A stretch of DNA of 64,000 nt from RFSX01 sp965230215 (GCA_965230215.1 CBDDKN010000004.1:62001-126000); one strand, 5' to 3'. Counted from the first letter of the stretch, positions 21,130-30,622 are shown. Notes: a model not told the origin generated them from the sequence alone. A program made the numbers and translations.

Positions 21130-21510
21130 ATGATGGAATCAAAAAGACAGAAACAAACTGCCGAAGTTATCAGGAGACATTTTGGGCACGTCCTGCAACA
21201 AGAAGGATCATATATCTATGGTGGTGCCTTTGTTACTGTGACCAAAGTATATGTTACTCCGGATATAAGCCTTTCCAAAATCTATTTAAGTGTCTATAAT
21301 GTGGCAGACAAGCAGCTTATCGTTGATAAGGTAACTGAAAATGTAGGTCACTTGAAGAAAAATCTGGCCCATCGCATCAGAAAACACGTCAGACGCATAC
21401 CGGAATTATCTTTTTATCTTGATGAAACGCTTGACGAAATTGATAAGGTCAACAGACTTTTAGACAATACCCTAAGAAAAGACGAAGAAATCAGAAATCA
21501 GGGCGAATAG
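21130..21510 (+). CDS. rbfA: Ribosome-binding factor A
   Basis: This is a small KH-type protein of about 126 residues that assists late maturation of the 30S subunit and 16S rRNA processing. The N-terminus MESKRQKQTAEVIRRHF is typical of RbfA, as are the central VYVTPDISLSKIYLSVY strand-helix region and the RIRKHVRRIPEL segment. Two adjacent ATGs (21130 and 21133) are possible starts; the second gives the more typical MESKRQ beginning. An in-frame TTG at 21106 is rejected because it falls inside the predicted promoter. The C-terminus is lysine- and glutamate-rich. Confidence 0.9.
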   Translation: MMESKRQKQTAEVIRRHFGHVLQQEGSYIYGGAFVTVTKVYVTPDISLSKIYLSVYNVADKQLIVDKVTENVGHLKKNLAHRIRKHVRRIPELSFYLDETLDEIDKVNRLLDNTLRKDEEIRNQGE

Positions 21511-21548
21511 AACCACATTCTGAATTTGTTTTTATTATGTATTAAAAA

Positions 21549-21580
21549 CTTAACAATATGTTGGGTATTTCCTATTTTTG
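21549..21580 (+). promoter_or_regulatory. Predicted promoter of purA
   Basis: A perfect -7 element TATTTTTG lies at 21573-21580, 28 bases before the purA ATG. The -33 region is weak: CTTA at 21549 with about 20 bases of spacing. Confidence 0.45.
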
Positions 21581-21608
21581 CCTTTTAATAAGCTCTAATT
21601 GACATTAA

Positions 21609-22877
21609 ATGCCTGTAGACGTATTACTTGGCCTTCAATGGGGGGATGAAGGTAAAGGTAAAATAGTTGATTTCATTGCGAAAAACTACGACATCATAGC
21701 CCGATTTCAGGGTGGCCCCAACGCTGGACACACAATTATCATTAATGGACATAAACATGTACTGCACACTATTCCATCTGGAGTATTTCGTGAAGGATGT
21801 ATAAATGTTATTGGTAATGGTGTTGTTATCGATCCTATAGTTCTTGCCAGGGAATTGAATGCCCTTAAAGATTTAGGTGTAGACACCAGCAGTATTTACA
21901 TTGCACGTAAAGCCCATTTGATTCTTCCGACACACCGCTATCTGGATGCTGCATCCGAAGCTTCAAAGGGCAAGGAGAAGATCGGATCTACGCTTCGTGG
22001 TATTGGACCCACTTACATGGATAAAACCGGCCGAAATGGTCTTAGGATAGGGGATATAGAATCGCCTAATTTTAAGTCCAAATATGCTTCTTTGAAACAA
22101 AAGCATTTGGAATTAGGGAAGATCTATGAAAGTGTTGAATTTGACATCGCTAGTGAAGAATCCAAGTGGTTCGAGAGCTTAGAAGAAATCAAGAAACTCA
22201 AGTCCATTGATTGCTCTTTCTATATCAATAATGCCTTGAAAGATGGCAAAACTGTTTTGGCAGAGGGTGCTCAGGGATCAATGTTGGATATAGATTATGG
22301 AACATACCCGTTTGTAACATCTTCTAACACATTGGCTTCCGGTGTTTGTGTGGGTCTTGGTGTTGCACCAAGCAGCATTGGTAGCGTATTCGGAATCAGC
22401 AAGTCTTACTGTACCAGGGTGGGAAGTGGACCATTCCCGACTGAACTGAATGATGAAGTAGGGGAGGAATTGCGTAAAATAGGTCGTGAATTTGGAGCTA
22501 CTACAGGTAGACCTCGACGAACTGGATGGATAGATCTGGTTCAGCTGAAATATACAGTTCTATTGAATGGTGTGGATCATCTTTGTATTACAAAGATGGA
22601 TTGCCTCAACACATTCGAAAAGATAAAATTGGCCACGCATTACGTCATCAATGGCGAGAAAACAAGTGAGCTGCCTTACGATCTGGATTCTGATTTTGAG
22701 ATTCACTATGAAGAACTGGATGGCTGGATGATGGATATCAACTCTATCAGAGATTTTAATGAACTGCCGGCTAACGCCAAATCTTACATTGAATTTCTTG
22801 AAAAGTATCTGGAGGTTCCAGTTACAATGGTTAGTACCGGACCGGAAAGAGAAAGCCTGATTATAAAGTCCAGATAA
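21609..22877 (+). CDS. purA: Adenylosuccinate synthetase
   Basis: This 422-residue enzyme condenses IMP with aspartate, using GTP, to form adenylosuccinate, the first committed step of AMP synthesis. The N-terminus carries the GTP-binding loop QWGDEGKGK (residues 10-18), followed by GGPNAGHTI and the IMP-site region GSTLRGIGPTYMDKTGR. Later signatures include EGAQGSMLDIDYGTYPFVTSS and GATTGRPRRTGW. The start is ATG. The gene is monocistronic, and its TAA stop directly abuts the stop codon of the convergent lipoprotein gene, with no base between. Confidence 0.97.
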   Translation: MPVDVLLGLQWGDEGKGKIVDFIAKNYDIIARFQGGPNAGHTIIINGHKHVLHTIPSGVFREGCINVIGNGVVIDPIVLARELNALKDLGVDTSSIYIARKAHLILPTHRYLDAASEASKGKEKIGSTLRGIGPTYMDKTGRNGLRIGDIESPNFKSKYASLKQKHLELGKIYESVEFDIASEESKWFESLEEIKKLKSIDCSFYINNALKDGKTVLAEGAQGSMLDIDYGTYPFVTSSNTLASGVCVGLGVAPSSIGSVFGISKSYCTRVGSGPFPTELNDEVGEELRKIGREFGATTGRPRRTGWIDLVQLKYTVLLNGVDHLCITKMDCLNTFEKIKLATHYVINGEKTSELPYDLDSDFEIHYEELDGWMMDINSIRDFNELPANAKSYIEFLEKYLEVPVTMVSTGPERESLIIKSR

Positions 22878-23558
22878 TTACTTTTCAGCAGTTATAAAAT
22901 ATTGGAATTCCAATGAGGTATCATTGGTTATGATGTTGCTATAACCTGATGCATATAATTCCTCTTCAATGATATCCAAATAAACACGCTCTTCGTATGG
23001 CGGAGCTTCAACGTAATCAGGGATTCTTTTTGTTTTAAAATCCACGATGGCAATCTTTCCTCCTTCTTTCAGTTTGGAAAGGAGTTTGGTGAAGTAAGCA
23101 ATGCGATCTTGAATGTAGGCCGCTGTGTTTACAATTAAAATTATATCCACTTCTTCATCAAGTAGTTTAGGATCATTTTCATCTGCAAGCCTGATGTCAA
23201 GTCTTTCTGATTTGTCTTCGCTTAAAGCATCCTTCAATATATTGAGCATTTCCACTGCATCAGGGTCGATATCAACCGCGATCACTTTTTCTACTTCGGT
23301 TTGTCCCAGGAGTTTAAATACGAAATAACCCAATGCACCAGATCCAATATCTGCCAATGTGCGCCCTTCAAGGTTGCCTAATGAATTGATAATCAATTCT
23401 GGCTTCTGCCAATTGCTTCTTTCATCAGCCTCATCTCGCAAAGTATCTCGATTTGTTTCCTGCAATGTGTCCTGTGTTACAAGCTGTTCAGCAGGCTCAT
23501 TATTAGCTCCATTACATGAAAGAAGAGCAAGTACCAGGAAAAGACAAAATTGCTTCAC
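22878..23558 (-). CDS. Predicted lipoprotein with class I SAM-methyltransferase fold
   Basis: The 226-residue product has an unusual combination. The N-terminus MKQFCLFLVLALLSCNG reads as a lipoprotein signal with lipobox LLSC. The rest looks like a class I methyltransferase: motif I DIGSGALGYFVFKLL (about residues 70-84), the acidic-loop motif VIAVDIDPDAVEML, motif IV-like VDIILIVNT, and GGKIAIVDF. A stop codon sits immediately upstream of the GTG start, so GTG is the only usual start codon that keeps the signal. If exported, it would lie where SAM is not known to be available, so it may have lost catalysis or bind another ligand. The substrate is unknown. Confidence 0.75.
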   Translation of the reverse strand: MKQFCLFLVLALLSCNGANNEPAEQLVTQDTLQETNRDTLRDEADERSNWQKPELIINSLGNLEGRTLADIGSGALGYFVFKLLGQTEVEKVIAVDIDPDAVEMLNILKDALSEDKSERLDIRLADENDPKLLDEEVDIILIVNTAAYIQDRIAYFTKLLSKLKEGGKIAIVDFKTKRIPDYVEAPPYEERVYLDIIEEELYASGYSNIITNDTSLEFQYFITAEK

Positions 23559-23618
23559 TTATAATTTTTTATAAAAATAGGATTAGCATTTAATATATAG
23601 AGGATACGGCATGAAAAT

Positions 23619-25052
23619 TTACAAAGCAGCCTGCATTTCACTAAGATATGTATCAAATGTTCTTCTGATGCTTGAATTGCTTGCTGAGGAGCCATTGGAC
23701 ATCAGGCAAAAACTGTATAATTCTCCTGACTTTCCCTCCATGTAACCAGAGTATGTCTGGATATTACCCATACTTCCTGTTTTGATCCAGAACTTGTTCT
23801 TATTGCTTTTCCCTTTCATTATGTTTTGTAAAGTACCTTTTTCCCCTGGTTGTGAGATGAGTTTCCGGATAAACTGACTTCCCAGGTCCTTACTTATGGC
23901 ACTTAAGAATGAAGCCATTGATTCTGGACTGATGTAATTGGATCGAGAGAGTCCAGAGCCATCTTTTATATCTATTTGATTCTTATCAATTTTATATGAT
24001 TCTAACAACTTGATAATTTGCTTTATGCCATTTTTTGCATTTCCGGTTAAGCTGTTATTTACGGCAATAGTCTTCAATAGACTTTCTGCATACAGGTTAT
24101 TGCTCTCCTTATTACACATGTAAGCAATGCGTTCTAAAGGAGGAGATGGGATGTCGCTTATTAATTTTTTGGAGACAGATGACATCAGTTCATTGTGAAT
24201 GGAGATATCATTATTTAATAAGTTATCATGTAGAAGTCTGCAGAAGAAAGCTGATGGATTCGGTAATGCGGCCTTTATCCTAAATGATCCCTTAGTTTGG
24301 GGAACTGTTCCTCGAATTTCTCTTTTAGCACTATGCACGCTTCCATATACATAAGCGTTATCTCCAGTGTGTGACCCGGCAATTCTTACTTTATTGTCAA
24401 AAATAAGATCTTCCATTTGGGGATCAGTACTGACTACATTTGCCACCTTGCCAATTTTATCATTTGTGTCAAAGTAAATGCTGAACAAATTCTCATGTAT
24501 ATTAAAAGACCATGAACCAGCCCCATAATAATTGGCTATATCATTGAATTGCCACCCATCTTCCGGACCTTCATGTTCAAATATTGAATTATCAACTTTG
24601 ATGCTGCCTTCGATACAATTTATGCCGGCCTTTCTTATCTTATTCGTTATCTCATCAATCAATTGCGGTAGACTCTTAACACCTTTAAAAGCAGGGGAAG
24701 CCAGAGTAGGGTCGCCACTTGCTACAATTAGAATGTCACCTTCTAAGGTACCGTCATAATTTAATGTACCCGTGTGATATAATTTTGTTTTGTATGTATA
24801 ATCCTTACCGAGTAGCTTCACCGCTGACAATGTGGTGATCAGTTTGAGCGAAGAGGCAGGAATCATTTTTACTTTCTGATTAAGTCCAATTACTTCCTTG
24901 CTATTGCTTATTTTCTTGATTGCATATCCCAATTGTGCATGACGAAATACGGATTCATTACGAAATTGCTCATCCAGCTTCGAGACGTCCTGCGCACAAA
25001 GCGGAAGTATGAATAAACTAAGTAATAGTATTATGCTACATTGAATGTTCAT
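23619..25052 (-). CDS. dacB: D-alanyl-D-alanine carboxypeptidase/endopeptidase, PBP4 family
   Basis: This 477-residue periplasmic protein begins with a signal peptide ending near LPLCAQ. It has the three serine penicillin-binding motifs: SSLK near residue 66, SRSN near 368 and KTG near 424. The long insert between SxxK and SxN is typical of class C PBP4 (DacB), which trims or cleaves peptidoglycan peptide cross-links. It is the last gene of the rimK-deacylase-dacB operon, and its ATG lies 17 bases inside the upstream gene, so translation is probably coupled. Confidence 0.93.
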   Translation of the reverse strand: MNIQCSIILLLSLFILPLCAQDVSKLDEQFRNESVFRHAQLGYAIKKISNSKEVIGLNQKVKMIPASSLKLITTLSAVKLLGKDYTYKTKLYHTGTLNYDGTLEGDILIVASGDPTLASPAFKGVKSLPQLIDEITNKIRKAGINCIEGSIKVDNSIFEHEGPEDGWQFNDIANYYGAGSWSFNIHENLFSIYFDTNDKIGKVANVVSTDPQMEDLIFDNKVRIAGSHTGDNAYVYGSVHSAKREIRGTVPQTKGSFRIKAALPNPSAFFCRLLHDNLLNNDISIHNELMSSVSKKLISDIPSPPLERIAYMCNKESNNLYAESLLKTIAVNNSLTGNAKNGIKQIIKLLESYKIDKNQIDIKDGSGLSRSNYISPESMASFLSAISKDLGSQFIRKLISQPGEKGTLQNIMKGKSNKNKFWIKTGSMGNIQTYSGYMEGKSGELYSFCLMSNGSSASNSSIRRTFDTYLSEMQAAL

Positions 25053-26001
25053 ATCCTATATGGAATAATGCATCGCCTTCATTAACGACGCTGGCATTGT
25101 TATGGCCAATAATATATCCTGTTCTGTGACTTATAACATTGATGGACTTTTGACCATATGGATCATGAATGTTTCCTAAGAGGTCTCCCTTTTTGACATG
25201 GTGTCCTGAACACCTCGACCAAATGAAGACACCTGAATAATTGGCACGTACCCAAGAGGTCTTCTGTATTATCACAGGTTTATCAAGCTCTTCATCTTTA
25301 TGTGAATTCGGGTACATCTTAAGATGTTCGAGTATCAATCTAATACCTCTCAAACCAATATGAATACTTAATCCATCAAGACGAACAGACTCACCGCCTT
25401 CGAAAACCAATGTTGGAATATTCAATTCTTTGGCGGTCCTACGTAAAGATTTGGCAATCACACCACTTTGAACCGTGAATGGGGCATTAAAGATGTTTGC
25501 CAATTCCTTTGCTTTCTGATCTGTCTTGGTGTATCTGATCTGTGGATAATTGTATCTGGAATCACCGCCAGTGTGGAAATCCAATATAATATCAACATTA
25601 GGGATTATGTACTTTGTAAGTGTACGTGCTATCCTTGAAGCTAATGAACCGTTTAATGTGCCCGGAAAACTTCTGTTTACATCCTTGCCATCTGGAACGT
25701 ATCGATCGAAGTTGATAAATCCGAAAACATTCAATAAGGGTATGATTATGAGGGTTCCTTTCTGTAGTTTTGAAAAATCTTCATTGTATAAAAACGACCG
25801 CACTATTTCGATACCGTTAATTTCATCTCCATGTACACCTGCTAATATGAGAAGGGTAGGACCTTCTTCCATTGATCGAAATACATGAGCTTCAATACTT
25901 ATGTTTGTATCAGAGGGTAGTCGGCCAACTGGTATTTTGACAATCCCGCTTTGACCGGGTTTAAAACTTGTTCCATCTATTGCTATGTCCTTAGACATCA
26001 T
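25036..26001 (-). CDS. Succinylglutamate desuccinylase/aspartoacylase family (M14-like) hydrolase
   Basis: This 321-residue protein belongs to the zinc-dependent AstE/aspartoacylase branch of the M14 fold. The zinc motif GVHGDEINGIE is at about residues 57-67, and DFHTGGD follows near 142. The C-terminal part has a beta-rich domain with a lipoyl-like strand pattern (GVFIWSRCSGHHVKKGDLLG) as in this family. The exact substrate is not known; an N-acyl or amide bond is expected. The first ATG overlaps the rimK stop in an ATGA-type junction, and an adjacent second ATG is possible. The gene overlaps dacB by 17 bases, so all three genes form one tight operon. Confidence 0.88.
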   Translation of the reverse strand: MMSKDIAIDGTSFKPGQSGIVKIPVGRLPSDTNISIEAHVFRSMEEGPTLLILAGVHGDEINGIEIVRSFLYNEDFSKLQKGTLIIIPLLNVFGFINFDRYVPDGKDVNRSFPGTLNGSLASRIARTLTKYIIPNVDIILDFHTGGDSRYNYPQIRYTKTDQKAKELANIFNAPFTVQSGVIAKSLRRTAKELNIPTLVFEGGESVRLDGLSIHIGLRGIRLILEHLKMYPNSHKDEELDKPVIIQKTSWVRANYSGVFIWSRCSGHHVKKGDLLGNIHDPYGQKSINVISHRTGYIIGHNNASVVNEGDALFHIGYEHSM

Positions 26002-26879
26002 TTATCACTTATATTCTTCTCCACGAAATTAATAATTTGCCCTGCAATATCTTTCTGGGTTGTGTTTTCAATTCCTTCGAGCCCAGGAGAGGCATTTACC
26101 TCTAGTATGAGTGGCCCTCTATCTGATCTCAGCAGATCAACACCAGCCACTTTAAGCCCCAGGGCTTTTACCGCGTTCAATGCATATTCGGCTTCGAGAC
26201 TTGAGACTTCTTCAACGGTAGAGCTTCCGCCTCTATGTAGATTAGACCTAAACTCGCCCTCTTTGGCCTGTCTTTTCATGCAACCTACAATTTGATCATC
26301 CACAACAAAAATTCTGATATCTGCCCCTTTAGCTTCCTGTATGTATTCTTGTATCATTGATTTTTGCTTGGATCTGGTGAAGGCTTCCAGAATATTTTCA
26401 GCCTGTATACCTTTACTTGCCAGGAGGACGCCGATACCATGGGTACTGTTGACCAATTTAATAACCACCTTTTCACCATCAAATTTGTTGATCAGATTAG
26501 AATAGGCAATGCTGTTATTGGAAACGGCAGTCTTGGGTAGTTGTAAGCCTTCAGCGGCTAGAATCTGTGAACAGACAAGTTTATTCCTGGCTTTTGTTAA
26601 GGCTTCAGAACTCAATGTGGTAAATACATTCAAATACTCAAAGTGCCTGATAACTGCAGCACCATAACTGGTCCAGGACGCTCCTATGCGGGGGATAATG
26701 GCATCAATATCTTCCAGGACTTGACCATGGTATGAAACACTGAGTCCATCTTCCGATATAATAAGATCACAATTGACATAGTCAATTATTCTCACATAGT
26801 GATGTCGTAATCTGGCGGCACGCGCAAGACTTTGTGTGCTGTATAGGTTCGGATTACGCGATAAAATAACAATATTCAT
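25998..26879 (-). CDS. rimK: ATP-grasp ligase, RimK family
   Basis: This 293-residue ATP-grasp enzyme resembles RimK, which adds glutamate residues to the C-terminus of ribosomal protein S6, and related amino-acid ligases. Features include the N-terminal MNIVILSRNPNLYST domain, PRIGASWTSYGAAVIRHFE, an ATP-grasp core with KLVNSTHGIGVLLA, RRGG-like LHRGGSS, and the Mg-binding end LILEVNASPGLEGIE. It leads the operon with the M14-like hydrolase and PBP4. That context makes a role in ribosome modification uncertain; ligation of amino acids to a peptide or cell-wall molecule is an alternative. Confidence 0.88.
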   Translation of the reverse strand: MNIVILSRNPNLYSTQSLARAARLRHHYVRIIDYVNCDLIISEDGLSVSYHGQVLEDIDAIIPRIGASWTSYGAAVIRHFEYLNVFTTLSSEALTKARNKLVCSQILAAEGLQLPKTAVSNNSIAYSNLINKFDGEKVVIKLVNSTHGIGVLLASKGIQAENILEAFTRSKQKSMIQEYIQEAKGADIRIFVVDDQIVGCMKRQAKEGEFRSNLHRGGSSTVEEVSSLEAEYALNAVKALGLKVAGVDLLRSDRGPLILEVNASPGLEGIENTTQKDIAGQIINFVEKNISDK

Positions 26880-27029
26880 AATCTGATATGATGTAAGTTG
26901 TTTTGCCCTAAGGTATCACAAAAAAAGATACATTCTTTATGCCTATGTTATATATTCAAGGCATATCAGTAAATTCATCCTAAGCTGTCATATTTTAATT
27001 AGCTTAGTTATCAAGTCAAGGCAATAAAG

Positions 27030-28331
27030 ATGCAATCAATAAAGAAAAACGATCCCAAGACTATTAATGGGTGGGCCATGTTCGATTGGGCAAATTCTGC
27101 GTTCTCACTGGTTATTTCAACAGCAGTCTTTCCGCCTTTCTTTGCTTCCTTAGCTCCTGACACAATTAATATATTCGGAGAGCAACTCAATAGTAATTCG
27201 GTATATTCTTTTTCAGTATCACTGGCATTTCTGTTCATTGCTTTCATGATTCCTATGCTATCAGGAATCGCTGATTACTCAGGCCGAAGGATGATCTTCC
27301 TTAAGATCTTCACGGTGTTGGGATCAATTTCATGTATTGCCCTGTACTTTTTTGATAGTCCTTCGGATGTTACTATTGGTTTGGTAGGGTATATCCTGGG
27401 TACGATAGGATTTGGGGCTTCTATTGTTTTTTACAATGCATATCTGCCAGAAATAGTGACTGAAGACAGGCTGGATGATGTCAGCGCCAAGGGCTATGCC
27501 TATGGTTATGTGGGTTCTGTATTGTTGCTTGTAATCATCTTGGTCATGATAAGCTTCTATGATAAAATTGGCCTTCCGGACAGCAGTCAGGCCATAAGGA
27601 TAGGATTTGTTCTGGTTGGTGTGTGGTGGTTGGCTTTTGCGACCATTACATTCAAGCGATTACCTCAGGACGCTAAGACCAAAATCGATGGTTCTCTGGT
27701 AAAGAAGGGAATTGAAGAGTTGAGACAAGTGGCCAGAATAATATGGAAACAGAAGTATACTGCAAGATTCTTGATGTCTTACTTTTTCTTCATAGCTGGC
27801 GTAAACGTGATCATATATCTGGCTTCAATCTTTGCAAAAGATGAGCTGGGCTTTGAAAGTGCTGACTTGATTGTCCTGATTCTTTTACTTCAATTCTTAG
27901 CTACGATAGGAGCCTATTTCTTCGCCTACCTATCTGATAAGAAAGGCAATAAATTATCCTTGATGATCCAGATAATTATTTGGATTTTGATTTGTTGCTT
28001 CGCTTACATGACAGATAGCAAGCTGCATTTCTATATTCTTGCGGGATTTGTGGGTTTGGTATTTGGTGGTATTCAATCTCTCTCAAGATCAAGTTATTCC
28101 AAATTTATCGTAGATGATTCTGTGCCTTTGACTTCTTATTTCAGCTTTTATGATGTTTTAACCAAGCTGGCTATTGTAGGTGGTACATTTATATTCGGCT
28201 TGGTGAATCAAATTACAGGAAGTATGCGCAACTCCATATTGGTCTTATCTTTGTTTTTTATCATAGGAGCGATCATCCTCGCGTATGTCAAATTTGACAA
28301 ATCCTTTGTTGAAACAGCAGAAGAGTCGTAG
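27030..28331 (+). CDS. MFS transporter, UMF1 (Atg22-like) family
   Basis: This 433-residue integral membrane protein has about 12 hydrophobic segments. The N-terminal signature TINGWAMFDWANSAFSLVI is characteristic of the UMF1/Atg22-like branch of the major facilitator superfamily, proposed to export amino acids or similar small solutes. The loop after the second segment has SGIADYSGRRMIFL, an MFS motif A-like sequence. It begins at an ATG, and no strong promoter was found in the 150-bp gap to the divergent rimK. Its TAG stop directly abuts the TAA stop of the convergent beta-helix lipoprotein gene. Confidence 0.9.
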   Translation: MQSIKKNDPKTINGWAMFDWANSAFSLVISTAVFPPFFASLAPDTINIFGEQLNSNSVYSFSVSLAFLFIAFMIPMLSGIADYSGRRMIFLKIFTVLGSISCIALYFFDSPSDVTIGLVGYILGTIGFGASIVFYNAYLPEIVTEDRLDDVSAKGYAYGYVGSVLLLVIILVMISFYDKIGLPDSSQAIRIGFVLVGVWWLAFATITFKRLPQDAKTKIDGSLVKKGIEELRQVARIIWKQKYTARFLMSYFFFIAGVNVIIYLASIFAKDELGFESADLIVLILLLQFLATIGAYFFAYLSDKKGNKLSLMIQIIIWILICCFAYMTDSKLHFYILAGFVGLVFGGIQSLSRSSYSKFIVDDSVPLTSYFSFYDVLTKLAIVGGTFIFGLVNQITGSMRNSILVLSLFFIIGAIILAYVKFDKSFVETAEES

Positions 28332-29819
28332 TTACTTTTGGAATTCGTAACAACCAATATCTGGCGCGTTGGATTCCCTTGGATTTCCGAGTATATCCGA
28401 ATCTATAAGTGGAAGAATTTTAGCCATATCAATGGCGATCGAGGTCGTATCCAGTGAATGGTCAAAGTTTGACAAATCGAGGAATAAGCTATCGGAAAAC
28501 GTCGTGTTTTTACAATCGATGCACTGATTGAAAAAATTTGGAAATGCTTCAGAGTCGAGCAGTTCATCCACCTGAACTATGCAATTTTCGAAATTATATT
28601 CAAAGAGCTGTGGATCTGTTCCCTCGCTGATATCCAGGAATGCAATTTCGTCACGATCATTACCGGTGAAGATGCAGTTGGTAAATGAGCAATCCAGAGG
28701 ATTCACGAGTATCTGCGCGCAATCCGGTGTAAGACATCTTATATTATTGGCCTCGAGTGCCACATCCTGGTTGTCAAAATTTGATATAGTACAATAGTTG
28801 AAAATGTAATTGCCTCCATAGTTGAGGCTCAGTCCAGCCCCAGCATTTTGATAAAAAAGGCAGTTTTCTGCGTATATGCTTGCATGGGAAGCACTAATTC
28901 CTGAGCCTCCGGTAAATGCAAAAACAGAGGATTCAAGTCTTACCGATGCAGCGGAGTCTACAGAGAGACCAACAATCGAATTTTCAATTCGTGTATGACT
29001 AAATAAATTGCCTCTCGAATTGCGAGATAACAATATTCCAGACCATTGTCCTTGAACCTGATCAAACTCTTCTTCGAGTCTATCGGTCTTAAAAAGAATA
29101 GGTTCTTCTGCGGTACCTTGCGCATTGATATTCGCATTATCAAGGAAGATAAAAAGACCATCATTGAATATTCCTAAATCGTTAATGGCTATCCCTCCAT
29201 GTACATACACCTCTGTGCCTGGTGGAAGTACCAATTCACAACTGTCAATAACCAATACGCCGTATAGTACATATGGTCTCGGGTCATCCCATTCCCATTG
29301 ACCATTGTTGCAACTGATATAATTGACGCGTCCTTTGCTATCACGGCTTGGAATGTAGTTGGCATTCTGCCCCCACGCCTCCAGAAGTACCTGGTAGCTC
29401 GAATTGTTCGCGGTGATATTGACGTACTCTTCAATAATAAACGGACTCACGCTAAGCGGGCTGTCAGGATCAATGGTGACTTCAGCAAAAACATAGATAC
29501 TATCCTGGGCTTCTATTCTTATGTTTTCAATGCTTGTTCCGGGAAATCCATCAGCATTCAATCTAAAGAAAGAACTATTAGGATTGTCCAGCTCAATTTT
29601 GTCAATGATGATCGCCTGCTCAAGAGGATTAAAAATTTTGAACGATCTGGTAGCCGATCCTACTTGCGTAAAAACTGTGTCAAATCTTAGCGTGTCCAAT
29701 GAGAAAGTGAGAGGTATCTCTGGATCATCAGCAATGCTGTCATCATGACAAGAAAAGAAAGTAGCTGACAATGAAAGTCCTAAAAAGAGAACAAGTAATT
29801 TGAAAACAATTGATTTCAT
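28332..29819 (-). CDS. Lipoprotein with right-handed parallel beta-helix domain
   Basis: The 495-residue product starts with a lipoprotein signal (MKSIVFKLLVLFLGLSLSA, then lipobox FFSC near residue 24). The N-terminal 130 residues form an Ig-like domain (SLDTLRFDTVFTQVGSATRS; FKIFNPLEQAIIIDKIELDN), similar to choice-of-anchor/ASH-like domains. Residues from about 180 to 430 show short repeated strands (GILLSRNSRGNLFSHTRI; ENSIVGLSVDSAASVRLESS; GGSGISASHASIYAENCLFY) typical of pectate-lyase-like beta-helices. The C-terminus ends with DIGCYEFQ, often seen in such proteins. It is predicted to be outer-membrane anchored; ligand or polysaccharide target unknown. A -7-like TATTTTTG lies about 35 bases upstream of the ATG. 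Confidence 0.82.
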   Translation of the reverse strand: MKSIVFKLLVLFLGLSLSATFFSCHDDSIADDPEIPLTFSLDTLRFDTVFTQVGSATRSFKIFNPLEQAIIIDKIELDNPNSSFFRLNADGFPGTSIENIRIEAQDSIYVFAEVTIDPDSPLSVSPFIIEEYVNITANNSSYQVLLEAWGQNANYIPSRDSKGRVNYISCNNGQWEWDDPRPYVLYGVLVIDSCELVLPPGTEVYVHGGIAINDLGIFNDGLFIFLDNANINAQGTAEEPILFKTDRLEEEFDQVQGQWSGILLSRNSRGNLFSHTRIENSIVGLSVDSAASVRLESSVFAFTGGSGISASHASIYAENCLFYQNAGAGLSLNYGGNYIFNYCTISNFDNQDVALEANNIRCLTPDCAQILVNPLDCSFTNCIFTGNDRDEIAFLDISEGTDPQLFEYNFENCIVQVDELLDSEAFPNFFNQCIDCKNTTFSDSLFLDLSNFDHSLDTTSIAIDMAKILPLIDSDILGNPRESNAPDIGCYEFQK

Positions 29820-29941
29820 AAACGCTGAGCATTTTAATTTGCTGAAGCCGCAGCAAAAATATACTATTTGGGATTAATGTCGGTATTTGTCAAACAATGA
29901 GCTGACAAAGAATTAGCTTTACGCCTCATTAAAGTCAAGAA

Positions 29942-30622
29942 TTGCTCATCGACGTTATCATACCTGCATTTAACGAAGAGAAATCCATTTCAAGTGTGAT
30001 TCAAGATATTCCCGAATTTGTAAGGGAAGTTATTGTCTGCAACAACAACAGTACTGATAATACACGAACTGAGGCAGAACGAGTTGGCGCTACTGTTCTA
30101 GATGAACCACAAAAAGGTTATGGGGCAGCGTGTTTGAAAGGAATGTCATACATAGCTGAAAAGGAGATAAAGCCAGATGTTGTCGTTTTTCTTGATGGCG
30201 ACTATTCTGATTATCCTCAGGAGATGTCTTCATTAATTCAACCGATTAAAGAAGAAGGATATGATATGGTTATCGGTTCAAGAGCACTAGGTGATCTGGA
30301 AAGGGGTTCTATGCAGATTCAACAGATATTTGGCAACTGGCTGGCGACCACTTTAATTAAAATGATATACGGATATAAGTTTACCGATCTGGGTCCTTTT
30401 AGGGCTCTGGCCTATGACAAACTGTTGGAAATAAACATGCAGGATAGAGATTTTGGGTGGACAGTGGAAATGCAGGTTAAAGCGGCCAAATTGGGTATGA
30501 AGTGTACTGAGGTTCCAGTAAGTTATCGCAAGCGTATCGGCGTATCAAAAGTTTCAGGAACGGTTAAGGGTACCATATTGGCTGGTCACAAGATTTTATG
30601 GACAATCTTTAAGTTGATATAA
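29942..30622 (+). CDS. Family 2 glycosyltransferase (polyprenyl-phosphate sugar transferase type)
   Basis: The product is a 226-residue GT-A fold enzyme. It opens with IDVIIPAFNEEKSI, has the metal/nucleotide-sugar motif LDGDYSDYP near residues 85-93, the acceptor region GSRALGDLERGSMQIQQIFGN, and the catalytic-side DRDFGWTVEMQVKA. It resembles dolichyl-phosphate-type transferases but lacks C-terminal membrane helices. The start is TTG: an in-frame stop lies at 29930-29932 and no ATG or GTG occurs before the conserved N-terminus. It is first of three glycosyltransferase genes; its stop overlaps the next ATG by one base. Confidence 0.88.
   Translation: MLIDVIIPAFNEEKSISSVIQDIPEFVREVIVCNNNSTDNTRTEAERVGATVLDEPQKGYGAACLKGMSYIAEKEIKPDVVVFLDGDYSDYPQEMSSLIQPIKEEGYDMVIGSRALGDLERGSMQIQQIFGNWLATTLIKMIYGYKFTDLGPFRALAYDKLLEINMQDRDFGWTVEMQVKAAKLGMKCTEVPVSYRKRIGVSKVSGTVKGTILAGHKILWTIFKLI

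Noticed and set aside
26941..26962. GCCT...AGGC inverted repeat between rimK and the MFS gene
   Set aside because: Only four pairs form with a 14-base AT-rich loop; it is too weak to call an operator.
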